Assembly: GCA_900617975.1 (NCBI GenBank)
Contig: UZAE01000100.1
Coordinates: 1 to 38,015, forward strand
Origin: Rodentolepis nana
Taxonomy: Eukaryota; Platyhelminthes; Cestoda; Cyclophyllidea; Hymenolepididae
Direction: 5' to 3'
Length of the DNA: 38,015 bases
The notes beneath the pieces were generated by a model. That model made no database searches. It was not told the DNA's origin and saw only the letters and a program-made list of their open reading frames with translations. Each line of letters starts with the position of its first letter. Positions within the stretch are counted from its first letter, which is position 1. This document shows, piece after piece, positions 37,707 to 38,015 of this stretch. A program made the translations under genes and the position numbers.

Positions 37707-38015
37707 ACTTACGTCCACGTGGTGCACCCTGGGCAATGTATGCTCATACGGCAAAAAATTCTATTAACTGGCAATTGACTTCTCGCTTCAAACTACCACC
37801 ACCCCACTCTATGCCATATTCGACTATTTCCACAGTACTCTTCTTACCTTTTTTCTACCTTTGTGTTTGTCTCTTACATCTTTGAAACACTCTTCTGTTC
37901 CCCCTATCTCTCTCGACTTTTTCAATTTGATGTTCCTTCTCCACTGTGAAGTCTGAAGTCAACTAAAGGGCTAATGATAACCATCAAAACGCCTGCCATT
38001 TGATATACATAATAA
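37707..38015. repeat. Interspersed repeat, right copy (may run past window edge)
   Basis: Direct-orientation partner of the repeat at 1-320. Similarity begins opposite base 1 of the window at about 37707 and runs to the last base, ending in an ATACATAATAA tail. The true 5' boundary may be a little further left, in the CACGTGGGGGTGTGCGATAG segment, which the left copy cannot show because it is cut by the window edge. Confidence 0.75.

Overview
The window looks like nuclear DNA of an animal, most probably a flatworm (Platyhelminthes). It is AT-rich with GT-AG introns, several of them only 37-45 nt. The IMP dehydrogenase gene has tiny introns at its 5' end and kilobase introns further down, a pattern known from schistosomes. 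A mariner element is present, and one gene is built almost entirely from very small symmetric exons, like the micro-exon genes (MEGs) described in flatworms. The phylum is an inference; no species can be named from the sequence alone.

Layout. (1) Positions 1-320 and 37707-38015 hold two diverged direct copies of one interspersed repeat, so both window ends lie in repetitive DNA. (2) On the minus strand, from 12118 to beyond the left edge, lies the 5' part of a PACS (phosphofurin acidic cluster sorting protein) gene. Three exons (12118-12054, 11872-11515, 4791-4650) encode most of the furin-binding region and are separated by one short and one 6.7-kb intron. (3) Head-to-head with it, about 2 kb away, is a complete 11-exon IMP dehydrogenase gene on the plus strand (14109-19837, 508 aa). 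(4) Positions 19.9-24.1 kb contain no gene I can support, but they hold a GC-richer imperfect palindrome at 23131-23249. (5) A 1310-bp mariner copy lies at 24100-25409, and a nearly identical copy in opposite orientation at 34232-35541. Both are dead and share the same frameshifts. (6) Between the two mariners lies a plus-strand micro-exon gene (26567-32740). It has 18 coding exons in the core model, all introns in phase 1, internal exons of 21-189 nt that are all multiples of three, and three further candidate cassette or terminal exons. I recognise no homologue of its product. (7) The right end has a weakly supported minus-strand terminal exon (37179-37264).

How the parts relate: PACS (membrane-cargo sorting) and IMPDH (guanine nucleotide synthesis) are unrelated housekeeping-type neighbours that may share an intergenic control region. 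The most unusual item is the micro-exon gene: its exon phases would allow most exons to be skipped or kept without losing frame, so it could produce a large set of protein variants. Its boxed-in position between inverted, almost identical mariners is a second point of interest. All gene models were assembled by eye from splice motifs, reading-frame continuity and family resemblance; none has been checked against transcripts.
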